From NCBI GenBank assembly GCA_016234495.1, contig JACRBI010000054.1, forward strand, positions 124,001-188,000: DNA of 64,000 nt, given 5' to 3'. The stretch comes from Chloroflexota bacterium. Its GTDB lineage: Bacteria; Chloroflexota; Anaerolineae; Anaerolineales; Villigracilaceae. The notes beneath the pieces were generated by a model. That model was not told where the DNA came from. It did no database searches and saw only the letters and a list, made by a program, of their open reading frames with translations. This document shows positions 53,690 to 63,415 of the stretch, piece after piece; the stretch's first letter is position 1, and each line of letters begins with the position of its first letter. The translations under genes and the position numbers were made by a program.

Positions 53690-55675
53690 ATGACCGAACA
53701 ATTCACTTTCGGCGGCAACATCGTTTGGAAGCCAACACTTGAGCAGGTCGAGCATACCAACCTGACCGCCTTCATGCGGCGGCATGGTCTTGAAAGTTTT
53801 GATGCCCTCATGCAAAAGTCCACCAGCGATGTGGCGTGGTTCACTGATGCGGTTTTGAAATTTTTGGACATCCAGTTTTACGAACCGTACACAAAAGTCA
53901 TTGACCTCGCCGATGGGATTCAATTTCCAAAGTGGTGCGTGGGCGGCAAGATGAACATTGCCCATAATTGCGTTGACAAGTGGACCGTGGACAATAGACG
54001 ACAGACCGTTGCTGCTAATACGGTCAATGGTCAATCGTCTGCTGTCATTTTTGAGGGAGAAGAAGGGGTAACGAAAACATTAACCTATTCAGAATTATAT
54101 AAAGAAGTGAATAAAGCCGCGAATGCGCTGCGGTCGCTTGGGCTTGGCAAAGGAGATGCGATTGGCATCTTTATGCCAATGACACCCGAGATCGTGATCG
54201 CCTTGCTTGCCATTGCAAAGATCGGCGGAATCATTTTGCCATTATTCTCAGGCTATGGCGCAGGCGCGATTGTTTCCCGCCTTGCGGATGCAAACGCGAA
54301 GGCGCTCTTTGCCGCAGACGGCGCGTATCGGCGCGGCAAGGCTGTTGAGATGAAGTCCATTGCCGACGAGGCGGCGAGTCAAGTCTCCTCATTGAAACAT
54401 ATGATTGTCTTGAAGCGCACGGGGCAGGATGTTTCCATGAAGACAGGACGCGATCACTGGTGGGCGGATCTTATCCCGCCTCAGCCTGATTCCGCTTCGA
54501 CAGAAATTACTTCCGCTGAAGACCCGCTGATGATCATCTACACTTCAGGGACGACAGGCAAGCCGAAAGGCGCAGTCCACACCCATTGCGGATTCCCGGT
54601 CAAGGCGGCGCAGGATATGGCTTTCGGGACGGATGTTCACCCCGGCGATGTCATTTACTGGATGACCGACATGGGCTGGATGATGGGGCCGTGGCAGGTT
54701 TTTGGGAGTCTCCTGCTTGGGGCGACAATGTTCATTTATGACGGCGCGCCAGATTTCCCCGCGCCTGACCGATTGTGGAGTTTGGTCGAGAAACATGGCA
54801 TCAATCAAATGGGAGTCTCGCCGACATTGATCCGATCGCTGATTCCGCAGGGAGATGAACATTTCAAGAAGCACGATCTTTCTTCACTGAAATGCTTTGC
54901 GTCCACCGGCGAGCCGTGGAATCCTGACCCGTGGATATGGTTGTTTGAGAAGGTGGGGGAGGGAAAACTCCCGATCATTAATTATTCCGGCGGCACGGAA
55001 CTTTCAGGTGGAATTGTGATGGGCAATCCGCTGATGCCGTTGAAACCATGCTCGTTCTCGGCGGCCTGCCCCGGCATGGATGCAGATGTCTTTGACGAAG
55101 ATGGAAAATCAGTCCGCAATGCGGTGGGTGAGTTGGTCATCAAAGCGCCGTGGATCGGCATGACGCGCGGGTTTTGGAATGACCGTCAGCGTTACCTCGA
55201 CGCGTATTGGTCGCGTTGGGAAAATGTTTGGGTGCATGGTGATTTCGCCGCGATTGATGCAGATGGGCTTTGGTATATCCTCGGGCGCTCGGATGATACG
55301 ATCAAGATCGCTGGGAAAAGATTGGGGCCTGCCGAGGTCGAGTCGATTCTTGTGAGGCATGAAGATATTGTGGAGGCGGCGGCCATCGGGATTCCGCACG
55401 ATGTCAAAGGGAGTGAAATGATTCTTTTCGCAGTGGCCAGGCCCGGGGTAAGCCCGACCGATGAACTTCGTCAGCAATTAACTGAAATGGTGATCGCTGA
55501 AATGGGCAAGCCGCTCGCGCCGAAGGCCATCCTGTTTGTTTCTGACCTGCCGAAGACGCGCAATGCCAAGGTGATGCGGCGGGTGATCCGCTCGGCGTAT
55601 TTGGGGCTGGAGTTGGGGGATGTGTCTTCGCTGGTAAACCCGCAGGCGGTGGAGGAGGTCAGAAGGTCAAAGTAA
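53690..55675 (+). CDS. Acetyl-CoA synthetase family (AMP-forming) enzyme
   Basis: The enzyme activates acetate or another short acid with ATP and CoA through an acyl-adenylate. The 661-residue product has an N-terminal ACAS-type region, the P-loop IIYTSGTTGKPKGAV (about residues 282-296), the NYSGGTELSGG and LYILGRSDDTIKIAGKR-like adenylation motifs, and the A10 lysine region TRNAKVMRRV near the C terminus. AGAGGAG precedes the ATG. Among aminotransferases and AORs it could activate the acids they yield, although acetate as the natural substrate is only the family default. Confidence 0.9.
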   Translation: MTEQFTFGGNIVWKPTLEQVEHTNLTAFMRRHGLESFDALMQKSTSDVAWFTDAVLKFLDIQFYEPYTKVIDLADGIQFPKWCVGGKMNIAHNCVDKWTVDNRRQTVAANTVNGQSSAVIFEGEEGVTKTLTYSELYKEVNKAANALRSLGLGKGDAIGIFMPMTPEIVIALLAIAKIGGIILPLFSGYGAGAIVSRLADANAKALFAADGAYRRGKAVEMKSIADEAASQVSSLKHMIVLKRTGQDVSMKTGRDHWWADLIPPQPDSASTEITSAEDPLMIIYTSGTTGKPKGAVHTHCGFPVKAAQDMAFGTDVHPGDVIYWMTDMGWMMGPWQVFGSLLLGATMFIYDGAPDFPAPDRLWSLVEKHGINQMGVSPTLIRSLIPQGDEHFKKHDLSSLKCFASTGEPWNPDPWIWLFEKVGEGKLPIINYSGGTELSGGIVMGNPLMPLKPCSFSAACPGMDADVFDEDGKSVRNAVGELVIKAPWIGMTRGFWNDRQRYLDAYWSRWENVWVHGDFAAIDADGLWYILGRSDDTIKIAGKRLGPAEVESILVRHEDIVEAAAIGIPHDVKGSEMILFAVARPGVSPTDELRQQLTEMVIAEMGKPLAPKAILFVSDLPKTRNAKVMRRVIRSAYLGLELGDVSSLVNPQAVEEVRRSK

Positions 55676-55743
55676 AGGCGGTTTTGTAGCTTTGGAACAG
55701 ATGGCTACTTTCATATTCATGGCGGTAAAACTTTGCATTTTTG

Positions 55744-55772
55744 TTGACTTAATCTTGCAATTCTCCTAAAAT
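55744..55772 (+). promoter_or_regulatory. Sigma-70-type promoter of the DUF11-sortase gene
   Basis: TTGACT (55744-55749) and TAAAAT (55767-55772) with a 17-base spacer predict a start near 55779 and a leader of about 88 bases. The leader is AT-rich; I see no riboswitch fold in it. Confidence 0.7.
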
Positions 55773-55866
55773 GGGTGAAATTTAATCTTATTTTAATAGC
55801 CGAGTAAATAACAAGTAATTTTCTTTATTGGTCAAAAGTAAAAAACCGTAATTCTGCGAGGTCCAA

Positions 55867-58800
55867 ATGTCAAAACATGCCGGGTTTATCGGGGGTATGA
55901 GAAGCGCGCTTTCTATTTTCCTATTTGTAGTTTTGCTTTTCAATATGGTGTTCAGCGTTAATGTCAGCCCTGTCCGTGCTGAAGGCAGCAAGGAACTCGT
56001 AGCATCCGGCTTGGGCAAGCGTGCCTTGACCGAGTGGCGCACCAACACAACAGCGGGTTTATACCGCCGCACTTTTTTCAGGGTGTACGCCAAGCCGGGC
56101 GAGTATATCTTGATGGGTTCGAGTGCGATGGGTTTGAATCTGGGTGACATCGTTCTCTACACAGAAGGGCAGGTCTCCAATTCACAGATAGCGCCTGCCT
56201 CTTTAAGCGCCATCACTCCGACCTTCGTCTGCAGCACCGACGGCGGCGGTTCGGGCGTGTTGCGGGGAGTGGATTCTGCCACAACCCGCAGTATGGAACT
56301 TCAAGGGGCGACGAGAAACGGCGGCGTTGACGGAGGATATATTCCGTGTGTTTATACCGTTCCTGCCGGTGGAACTGGAACGTACTGGGTGGCGATGTAC
56401 GGTCCGCTTGGGGCTTCCGGCGCAACAGACGGTTCAGCCGGGACGATAGCTGCTCCCGTCATCGACGCCACTCAGCAGGCTGGCGTTTCCGTTTGGGATA
56501 TTACCGTGCGCTCCGGCAGCGCGACCACCGGCACCGACAAGCCCGGACGTGTTTTTGTGGATTACCTTGCACAGATCACCGGTGGCAATGGCCCGACCCG
56601 CCAGGTGTATTCGACTTTGTATGCTGCCACGAATGATGGTTATGTCTACCGGGTGGATTTGAACGGCCTTGATCCCAACGGCTTCATCCTGTACGGCAAC
56701 CGCGTCGGCTTCCTTGACCCGGATGGCAAGACTCCGCTGTATCACGATGTAGTCACGGACAATAATCAACTGAACAACCCGCAGGCCGGCGTAACTCTTC
56801 CCCCTGCTTCAGCGATGATCTTTTTCAGCAACCCGCTGACATCCGACTTGCCGGCCAGCATTCTGCCTGCGCCGGTTCCGCCCACGCTGACAAATGTCTC
56901 GTATCTGGGGTCGGCCGGCGGCATTACAGGTTATCAACCCATCGGCGGTCAATTTACCTATACTGGCAATGTCGGCGGCATCAGCGAAATTGTCATCAGC
57001 CGTGACGGTGTGGACTTCCAGCCGGACAATCCGCTAAACCGTGTTATCCGCAGTCAGGCGGTTGTCGGAACGAATGTTGTTGACTGGGATGGAAAGGATA
57101 ATGCTGGCGCCTTTTTCCCGGTTGGAAACGGATATAAATACCGCGTCACATTCCACGCCGGCGAATATCATTTCCCGTTGCTGGATGCTGAGAACAGCCC
57201 GAATGGCGGGCCGTCGCTTACTTTGTTAAATCCGATTGGCGGCGTGTGTCCGTTCAATCCTAATTGCCACACCGGCTTCTATGATGACCGCGGATACATG
57301 GTCACAACCGGCACAGTCGTCGGAACGGTGGGGGCAACCCTGCCCGGACCACCCAACGGCATCAATCCACCAACGACTAATAACGCAATTAACGGCTTCG
57401 ACACATCCACCAACCAACGAGCCTGGGGCGACAGCGCCGCCAGCAGCAGTGTGGGCTTTGGAAATTTCAAGGGACTTGACCTGTGGTCTTACATTCCGGT
57501 TGGCCCAGTTGAAGTGACCCTGAATGTGATCGCCTCGGTCGCCGCAGACTTACGCATTGTCAAAAGCCATACCGGCCAGTTCAACATTGGCCCGAGCGGC
57601 GGCACGTTCACTATTAACGTCAGCAACGTGGGGACAGGCGCGGTTGCAGGCTCAATCACGGTCACAGACACTCTGCCCGCCGGGCTGACTCCGGTTTCGG
57701 CCACCACACCTGTCGGCAGCGGCTGGGATCCGTGCTCGATCGCCGGTCAACTCGTCACGTGCGTGCATCCCAACGGCGCGGGACTGGCTGTGGGCGCAAG
57801 CCTCCAGCCGATCACCCTCACTGTGGATGTGGCTCTCAGCGCCGCGCCAAGTGTGATTAATACGGCCACGCTGTCGAACGCCAACGATACCAACCCCACC
57901 AACAATTCATACTCCGACCCGGTCACCGTCAACAGCGCTGACGTCGGCGTGGAAAAATCCGTCCTGCCAATCGAGGCGATGGAAGGCGCGACCGTTGTCT
58001 TTACGATTAAGGCTACTAACAACGGTCCGAGCGATGCGACCGGGATCGTGCTCGATGACCTGCTGCCAGCCGGGCTGACATATGTTTCATCCACCACCAC
58101 GCAGGGAACATACAATTCAACCACCGGTGTTTGGACGATCGGTTCATTGCCCAACACCGCTTCTGCGACCATGACGATCACGGCCACCATTGACGCAGGC
58201 ACAGCCGGAACATCGTTGACCAATACCGCTTCACGCTCGGCATCCTCTCCGCCGGATTATGATCCTACGAACGACAGCGCCAGCGCAATTCTGAGAGTTC
58301 TCAATCCGTCGATGACGGTGGTAAAGAGTTCGACGACCACAAGCCTCAGCGCACCGGGCACGGTGACCTACAGTTATCTTGTGTCCAACACCGGCGATGT
58401 GGCGTTGACCGGTGTTACTCTGACCGATGATAATGACAATGATGACATGAGCTGCCCGGCTACGACTCTGGCTCCCGCCGCGACAATGACCTGCACTGCC
58501 ACGCATACCTTCACGCAGGCGGAATTGATCGCCAACGGTTCACCGACCGCTGGCAGCGGCAGCCTGACCAATAACGTGACAGCTTCTTCAAATGAATCTC
58601 CGAACGCGACTGACAATTTGGTTATCCCGATCGTTGCAACTGACCTTGCGTTGACGAAGTCAGTCAACAACTCGTCGCCGATTCTTGGAGAGACAGTGAT
58701 CTTCACGATCACGATCATGAACCAACACCTCACGACCACAGCTACCAACATCGTCGTGGACGATGTGTTGCCGGCCGGATTGACCTTCATCTCAGCCACC

Positions 58801-60060
58801 CCAAGCGTTGGGAGCTACAACAGCGGCACCGGCGACTGGAGCATTGCATCACTCACCCCCAGTACCAGCGCCACTCTGCTGCTGAATGTCCGCGTCGATC
58901 AGGTTGGGCTCATCACTAACACCGCCGAGATCGTGGCAGTTGACCAGACCGATGTTGACTCGACACCCGGCAACCATGATCCAAACGAAGACGATCAAGC
59001 CAGCGCCAGCGTCGGTAGCCTGTTCGACCCGCCCTCCGGCATCAAGACTTTCAGTGAAGCCGGCCTGCCGCAGTTGGAATTCCGCCTGGTCTGGATCAAC
59101 AGCGGCAACTCATCTGCCATCCATACCCAGATCATCGATAACATCCCAGCGGGGACAACCTATGTGATTGGGAGTGTTGCCTGTGCGCCGCAGGGATCTT
59201 CTTCGAATGATGTTGCAGCGAGCGCGCCTTTGAACACGGCGCTTGCGAATTCATTCTGTACCTACGACCCGATCAACAACCGCATTCAATGGCAGGGTTC
59301 GATTGGCCCCGATAATGGAAACCTTACCGAAGCCGCCGCCGCGAACGAAGTCATCATCACTTTCCGAGTCACCGTGGCTGACACTGTCAACGAGGTTCGC
59401 AACACCAGCATGTCGCGCACCGACACGGATGGCGATGAAGATTTTACGGATGAAACTGTGGTTGGCCTTTCATTGATAAATTCCAATGAAGTGGTCTGGA
59501 CTCGCGATGTGACTTTACCAAGAGCATTGCCGGATACGGGTTTTGCCCCCAATGTGATCACCGCTTTGCCACGGCAGCCAGCGGCCAAATCATATTCAGC
59601 AACGGATGTGTGGCTCGAGATTCCCCGTACGGGTGTCAACATCCCGATTGTTGGCGTCCCTTTGGTTGACAAGGAGTGGGACGTGACCTGGCTCTGGCAG
59701 GAGGCCGGCTGGTTGAACGGCACCGCATTCCCGGGCTGGTCGGGGAACAGCGTATTGACCAGCCATGTTACTCTGTCCAATGGGAAGCCTGGCCCGTTTG
59801 CGGCGCTGGGCACACTCAAGTGGGGTGACAGAATCATTGTCCATGCCTATGGTTCGGCGTACACCTTCGAAGTGCGCGAGAATCGTGAGATCTCGCCGAG
59901 TAACACGTCCGTGCTCAAACATGAAGAGGAATCCTGGCTGACCCTGCTGACTTGCAAGACCTACAATGAAAAGACCGACTCTTATTCCAAACGATTGGCT
60001 GTGCGCGCAGTCTTGTTGAAAGTGGAATTGGAAAAACAATCGAACACATCTGAACGATAA
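55867..60060 (+). CDS. Giant secreted DUF11-repeat protein with LPDTG motif and C-terminal sortase domain
   Basis: The product has 1397 residues. A signal peptide (about 1-39, ending VRAEG) leads to a long beta-rich region. Four DUF11-type repeats follow (near 560-690, 692-815, 816-924 and 925-1050; LPAGLTPVS, LPAGLTYVS and LPAGLTFIS at matching places), then a DUF11-like fifth module (about 1054-1215). Next come LPDTG at 1221-1225 and a sortase domain (about 1240-1392) with His1300 (TSHVTL), Cys1363 (LTLLTCKTYNEKT) and Arg1376 (SKRLAV). This places a sortase-type recognition motif beside a sortase in one chain. It has a good promoter, and a terminator follows. Confidence 0.9.
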   Translation: MSKHAGFIGGMRSALSIFLFVVLLFNMVFSVNVSPVRAEGSKELVASGLGKRALTEWRTNTTAGLYRRTFFRVYAKPGEYILMGSSAMGLNLGDIVLYTEGQVSNSQIAPASLSAITPTFVCSTDGGGSGVLRGVDSATTRSMELQGATRNGGVDGGYIPCVYTVPAGGTGTYWVAMYGPLGASGATDGSAGTIAAPVIDATQQAGVSVWDITVRSGSATTGTDKPGRVFVDYLAQITGGNGPTRQVYSTLYAATNDGYVYRVDLNGLDPNGFILYGNRVGFLDPDGKTPLYHDVVTDNNQLNNPQAGVTLPPASAMIFFSNPLTSDLPASILPAPVPPTLTNVSYLGSAGGITGYQPIGGQFTYTGNVGGISEIVISRDGVDFQPDNPLNRVIRSQAVVGTNVVDWDGKDNAGAFFPVGNGYKYRVTFHAGEYHFPLLDAENSPNGGPSLTLLNPIGGVCPFNPNCHTGFYDDRGYMVTTGTVVGTVGATLPGPPNGINPPTTNNAINGFDTSTNQRAWGDSAASSSVGFGNFKGLDLWSYIPVGPVEVTLNVIASVAADLRIVKSHTGQFNIGPSGGTFTINVSNVGTGAVAGSITVTDTLPAGLTPVSATTPVGSGWDPCSIAGQLVTCVHPNGAGLAVGASLQPITLTVDVALSAAPSVINTATLSNANDTNPTNNSYSDPVTVNSADVGVEKSVLPIEAMEGATVVFTIKATNNGPSDATGIVLDDLLPAGLTYVSSTTTQGTYNSTTGVWTIGSLPNTASATMTITATIDAGTAGTSLTNTASRSASSPPDYDPTNDSASAILRVLNPSMTVVKSSTTTSLSAPGTVTYSYLVSNTGDVALTGVTLTDDNDNDDMSCPATTLAPAATMTCTATHTFTQAELIANGSPTAGSGSLTNNVTASSNESPNATDNLVIPIVATDLALTKSVNNSSPILGETVIFTITIMNQHLTTTATNIVVDDVLPAGLTFISATPSVGSYNSGTGDWSIASLTPSTSATLLLNVRVDQVGLITNTAEIVAVDQTDVDSTPGNHDPNEDDQASASVGSLFDPPSGIKTFSEAGLPQLEFRLVWINSGNSSAIHTQIIDNIPAGTTYVIGSVACAPQGSSSNDVAASAPLNTALANSFCTYDPINNRIQWQGSIGPDNGNLTEAAAANEVIITFRVTVADTVNEVRNTSMSRTDTDGDEDFTDETVVGLSLINSNEVVWTRDVTLPRALPDTGFAPNVITALPRQPAAKSYSATDVWLEIPRTGVNIPIVGVPLVDKEWDVTWLWQEAGWLNGTAFPGWSGNSVLTSHVTLSNGKPGPFAALGTLKWGDRIIVHAYGSAYTFEVRENREISPSNTSVLKHEEESWLTLLTCKTYNEKTDSYSKRLAVRAVLLKVELEKQSNTSER

Positions 60061-60082
60061 CTGCTGACAATACAATGAACAA

Positions 60083-60120
60083 AAAAGTCTCCGGGCTCTT
60101 TATGAACCTGGAGACTTTTT
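60083..60120. terminator. Bidirectional terminator after the DUF11-sortase gene
   Basis: AAAAGTCTCCGGG (60083-60095) and CCTGGAGACTTTT (60107-60119) with one G-T pair and a loop of 11 bases; T run to the right, A run to the left. Confidence 0.9.
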
Positions 60121-60136
60121 TGTTCGCTTTTGCGAT

Positions 60137-61459
60137 TTACTTCATTTCGTTCTCAGCCGCAGTTAACGCGTCTTCGAATAATCTCAACCCTTCATCCATT
60201 TCGCTCTTGCTCATCGAAAGCGGAGGCGCGATTCTGATCACGCTTTTTCCACAGGAAAGCATCAGCAAGCCGCGCTCAAACCCGAGGTCCACGATGCGAT
60301 CGGTGAGTTCCTTGGCGGGTTCCTTCGTCTCGCGATCCTTCACGAACTCCACGCCGATCATCATCCCCTTGCCGCGGACTTCTCCAATGCTGGGGTGGCG
60401 GGCTTGAATTTCTGCGAGCGCATCTATCGCATAGGCGCCGACTTCTGCTGCGTTCGCCATGTACTCTTTTTCGATCAACTCCATTGTTGTCAGCGCAGCC
60501 ACGCATGAAATGGGATTTCCACCGTAGGTGTTGCCATGGGTGCCGATCTCCCAGTTCATCACGGACTTTCGCGCCACGCAGGCGCCCAGCGGCATACCGG
60601 ATGCAATGCCTTTTGCGGAGGTGAGCATATCCGGCTCCACGCCAAAATGTTCGATGGCCCACCATTTCCCGGTGCGTCCCATGCCCGATTGCACTTCATC
60701 CACGATCAGCAGGATGCCATGCTTGTCGCACAATTTTCGCAGGGCAGGGAAGAAGCCATCCGGCGGGACGAGATATCCGCCTTCGCCTTGAATTGACTCA
60801 ACCAAAATACCAGCCACATCCTTGGGCGGCATGATCTGCCCGAGGATCTCCTCTTCGATGTATCGCACCGTCGCTTCACCATAATCTTCCCCTTTGCGGC
60901 GTTCCAATATTGGGCGGTATGGATTTGGAAATGGCGCATGGGTTACGCCATTCATCAACGGATAAAAACCGCCGTGATATTTTGCCTTGCTGGCGGTAAA
61001 TGTCACTGCGCCCATTGTGCGGCCGTGGAACGCGCCGGTAAAGCCGATGAAATTCATTCGTTTGGTGTGGTAGCGCGCCAGTTTAATGGCGGTCTCCACG
61101 GCTTCGGTGCCTGAATTTGTCATGAATGAAAGCGCATCCTCTTTGAAAGGTGCAATCTCATCCAGTTTTTCGGCGAGCTTGACCCAGTTCTCGTGATAGA
61201 AATCCGATGAAATATGAATGAACTTTTCAGCCTGTTCCTGAATTGCCTTTACAACTTTCGGGTGTGAGTATCCCGTAGATACCACCGCAATTCCGCCCAT
61301 GAAATCCAAAAATCGATTGCCGTCCACGTCCCACACTTCACTGCCTTTGCCGTGATCCATGACGAACGGATAACCACGCGGATAAGAAGGCGAGATCACC
61401 TTGTGGTCTCGCTCGATCATTGCCTTGGCTTTTGGGCCGGGTAAATTATGATTTGCCAT
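60137..61459 (-). CDS. Class III aminotransferase, 4-aminobutyrate aminotransferase-like
   Basis: The 440-residue PLP enzyme has MTNSGTEAVETAIKLARYHT, FTGAFHGRTMGAVTFTASK, IVDEVQSGMGRTG and the Schiff-base lysine in LTSAKGIASGMPLGA. The N-terminal pattern GYPFVMDHGKGSEVWDVDG is that of archaeal-type GABA or leucine/methionine racemase-like aminotransferases. The ATG at 61459, preceded by AAGGAG, was chosen; a longer frame from 61498 is less likely. It is convergent with the sortase gene and stands alone. It is the sixth class III aminotransferase in the window. Confidence 0.9.
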   Translation of the reverse strand: MANHNLPGPKAKAMIERDHKVISPSYPRGYPFVMDHGKGSEVWDVDGNRFLDFMGGIAVVSTGYSHPKVVKAIQEQAEKFIHISSDFYHENWVKLAEKLDEIAPFKEDALSFMTNSGTEAVETAIKLARYHTKRMNFIGFTGAFHGRTMGAVTFTASKAKYHGGFYPLMNGVTHAPFPNPYRPILERRKGEDYGEATVRYIEEEILGQIMPPKDVAGILVESIQGEGGYLVPPDGFFPALRKLCDKHGILLIVDEVQSGMGRTGKWWAIEHFGVEPDMLTSAKGIASGMPLGACVARKSVMNWEIGTHGNTYGGNPISCVAALTTMELIEKEYMANAAEVGAYAIDALAEIQARHPSIGEVRGKGMMIGVEFVKDRETKEPAKELTDRIVDLGFERGLLMLSCGKSVIRIAPPLSMSKSEMDEGLRLFEDALTAAENEMK

Positions 61460-61782
61460 ACAATCTCCTTGTTTCTTTCGTATGAACGTTTCGTTCATTT
61501 ATTGCCTTCGTTATGGAATCAAATTTATTGGGTTCCTGCTGTGATTAATAATGGCGTTTGTGCGTATAAGCGCAATTATACCGTATGCCGATTCCCGCCT
61601 CTGTGTGTGTGCTGGGGGGCTGGACAGACCTCTTCGCGAAAGAAAATGCCCATCGGACAGTCAGCAGGCTGCGGGTCGGAGTTGATCGCGGCCACAATGG
61701 CTGGGGCGGGGAGCATGTCTATCACGCCGAATCAACCTCAGGTGTGGATCACTCTCCCGATCTTCCTGATTGTGACGATGCG
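61460..61782. other. 323-base space without a supported gene
   Basis: The space between the GABA-type aminotransferase and the GNAT gene holds several overlapping short frames in both directions, but none has a ribosome-binding site or a recognisable family. No hairpin terminator or repeat of the families seen elsewhere is visible. It may contain gene remnants. Confidence 0.5.
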
Positions 61783-62316
61783 TCAGGGAGGAGCAATAAA
61801 TTCTGCGCGGGTGATTTGGTAACGGAACATGTCCATGCCGAAATAACTGGCTTGATAAGTGAAGGTCATTCCACATTTAATCAATACCCGTTGTGAAGCG
61901 ATGTTTTCAGGATGCACCAGCCCAATGATCTGGTCAAGCCTGAGAGTTTTGAATCCAAACTCCAGTCCTGCGCGCGCTCCTTCTGTTGAATATCCTCTGC
62001 CCCAAAACTTTCTGCTCAACATATAGCCGACTTCGGTTTCGTTGGTTTCCGGCAGATATTGAAGTCCGTTCCAGCCAGCCAACTCCGTTTCACCATGCGG
62101 GACAACTCCCCATGAGCCCAAACCATATTGTTCCCACTGTTGAATTTGAGTTTCAATCATTCTTTGAGCACGATCTATCGTGGGCGGATTGGGGTTTGGA
62201 AAGTACTTCAGCATGCCCTGTTCGCTGAACACGCGGAACATGGCTTCGAGATCGTCCATTGTTAAGGGGCGCAGGGTCAGGTTTTTTGTTGTGATGGTGG
62301 GGGTGATAGTTTGCAT
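61783..62316 (-). CDS. GNAT family N-acetyltransferase, RimJ/RimL-like
   Basis: The 177-residue enzyme has the GNAT fold typical of RimJ/RimL-type protein or small-molecule acetyltransferases: LTLRPLTMDDLEAMFRVF at the start, ETEVGYMLSRKFWGRGYSTEG (acetyl-CoA binding, R/Q-x-x-G-x-G type as RKFWGRGYS) and HPENIASQRVLIKCGM. The acceptor is not predictable. It stands between a DegV gene and an aminotransferase on the same strand, with terminator-like structure only on the DegV side. Confidence 0.88.
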   Translation of the reverse strand: MQTITPTITTKNLTLRPLTMDDLEAMFRVFSEQGMLKYFPNPNPPTIDRAQRMIETQIQQWEQYGLGSWGVVPHGETELAGWNGLQYLPETNETEVGYMLSRKFWGRGYSTEGARAGLEFGFKTLRLDQIIGLVHPENIASQRVLIKCGMTFTYQASYFGMDMFRYQITRAEFIAPP

Positions 62317-62339
62317 GGCTTCTCTTGGTTAAAAAATAT

Positions 62340-62360
62340 CCCGAGGTAAAACGCCTCGGG
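62340..62360 (-). terminator. Terminator of the degV gene
   Basis: CCCGAGG (62340-62346) and CCTCGGG (62354-62360) with a seven-base loop; read leftward, T6 follows after three bases. Confidence 0.75.
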
Positions 62361-62398
62361 ACTGATTATATTCTCAACTCTGAAAATCTTGCCGGGTT

Positions 62399-63262
62399 TT
62401 ATTGCATCAGGTCGCTCATCAAATCCATCGGCACAATGGATGCGCCGACAATGCCCGGGCCGGTATGCACCCCAAGCACGGGCGAAATCCGCCTCACTTC
62501 AAGTTTTGCGATATTTAATTTCTCTTTGAATTCTGCCGCAAGCGCATCCGCTTTTTCGGCGAAGCGGCCATGCAGTACCGTCGCCCAAATCGGTTTATTC
62601 CCATATTTCTCGCGGATATTTTCCACGATCATGGTCATGGACTTGTTCAATGTTCGCCCGTTGCCCACGGTGCTGTATTTACCGTCCGTGTCCACGCGGA
62701 TGACGGGCTTGAGGTTGAGCAATGCTCCCGCAAGCGCCTTGACCCGTCCAATGCGGCCGCCGCGCGCAAGGTATTCCAAAGTGTCGAGCGTGTAAATCAC
62801 CTCGGTATTCTCGCGGATTTTTTTCAGGCGTTCCTGAATGGCGCCCATTGCCCAGCCTGCTTTAATTGCCAATGCCGCCGCCATCACCTGAAAGCGTTCG
62901 CCGCCTGAAAGTGTCAATGTGTCCCAGTAATCAACATTTGCCGTGGACGCAACCTGTCCGCCGCCATCATGGGCTGAATTGATCGTGCCGCTCAAACCCG
63001 AGGAAATATGGATCGAAAAAATATTTTTATCGCTCTCCGAGAGTTTGCGATATAGTTCGGCGAAAATCCCGGCGGATGGCTGCGCCGTGGTGGGGATGGC
63101 GGGCCGCATGGCTTCAAGTCGATTGTAAAAATCATCCGCTGAAATATCGGTGGCATTCATCTCGCCTTCAGGGAAGTTAATGAACAGCGGCGCCGCAGTT
63201 ACCTCAAGCTGTTCCAATTCTTCGGCAGACATGTCCGCCGCGCAGTCGGTTACTATTTTCAT
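62399..63262 (-). CDS. DegV family fatty-acid-binding protein
   Basis: DegV/FakB proteins bind a fatty acid and present it to a kinase; FakA is not in this window. The 287-residue product begins KIVTDCAADMSAEELEQL, has IPTTAQPSAGIFAELYRKL, FSIHISSGLSGTINSAH (the FSIHISSGLSG lipid-binding loop) and the C-terminal ISPVLGVHTGPGIVG with conserved HxGPG. AAGGAG precedes the ATG. It is followed leftward by a hairpin terminator, and a family A repeat lies upstream of it. Confidence 0.92.
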   Translation of the reverse strand: MKIVTDCAADMSAEELEQLEVTAAPLFINFPEGEMNATDISADDFYNRLEAMRPAIPTTAQPSAGIFAELYRKLSESDKNIFSIHISSGLSGTINSAHDGGGQVASTANVDYWDTLTLSGGERFQVMAAALAIKAGWAMGAIQERLKKIRENTEVIYTLDTLEYLARGGRIGRVKALAGALLNLKPVIRVDTDGKYSTVGNGRTLNKSMTMIVENIREKYGNKPIWATVLHGRFAEKADALAAEFKEKLNIAKLEVRRISPVLGVHTGPGIVGASIVPMDLMSDLMQ

Positions 63263-63285
63263 ATTTGTCTCCTTTTGGTTTATAT

Positions 63286-63412
63286 GTCACACCTGCACTT
63301 GTGTGCTGGTGCAAGTGTTGCGAGGGCCTCTTGTTCCTGCCCGAAGCAATCTCAGACTGTATTGGAGATTGCTTTGTCGGGACGCTTCGCGCGCCCTCCT
63401 CGCAATGACGAT
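63286..63412. repeat. Dispersed palindromic repeat family A, copy 4, with extension
   Basis: Starts with GTCACACCTGCACTTGTGTG and GCTGGTGCAAGTG, the inverse complement of the extension at 24732-24769, then runs into GTTGCGAGG, inner arms GAAGCAATCTC and GAGATTGCTT, and CCTCGCAATGACG. It fills the space between degV and the epimerase. Confidence 0.9.
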
Positions 63413-63415
63413 TAT

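Noticed and set aside
61448..61896. Rightward and leftward frames of 70-124 codons in the space around 61.5-61.9 kb
   Set aside because: No recognisable motifs, no ribosome-binding sites, and overlap with the GNAT gene; at most remnants.
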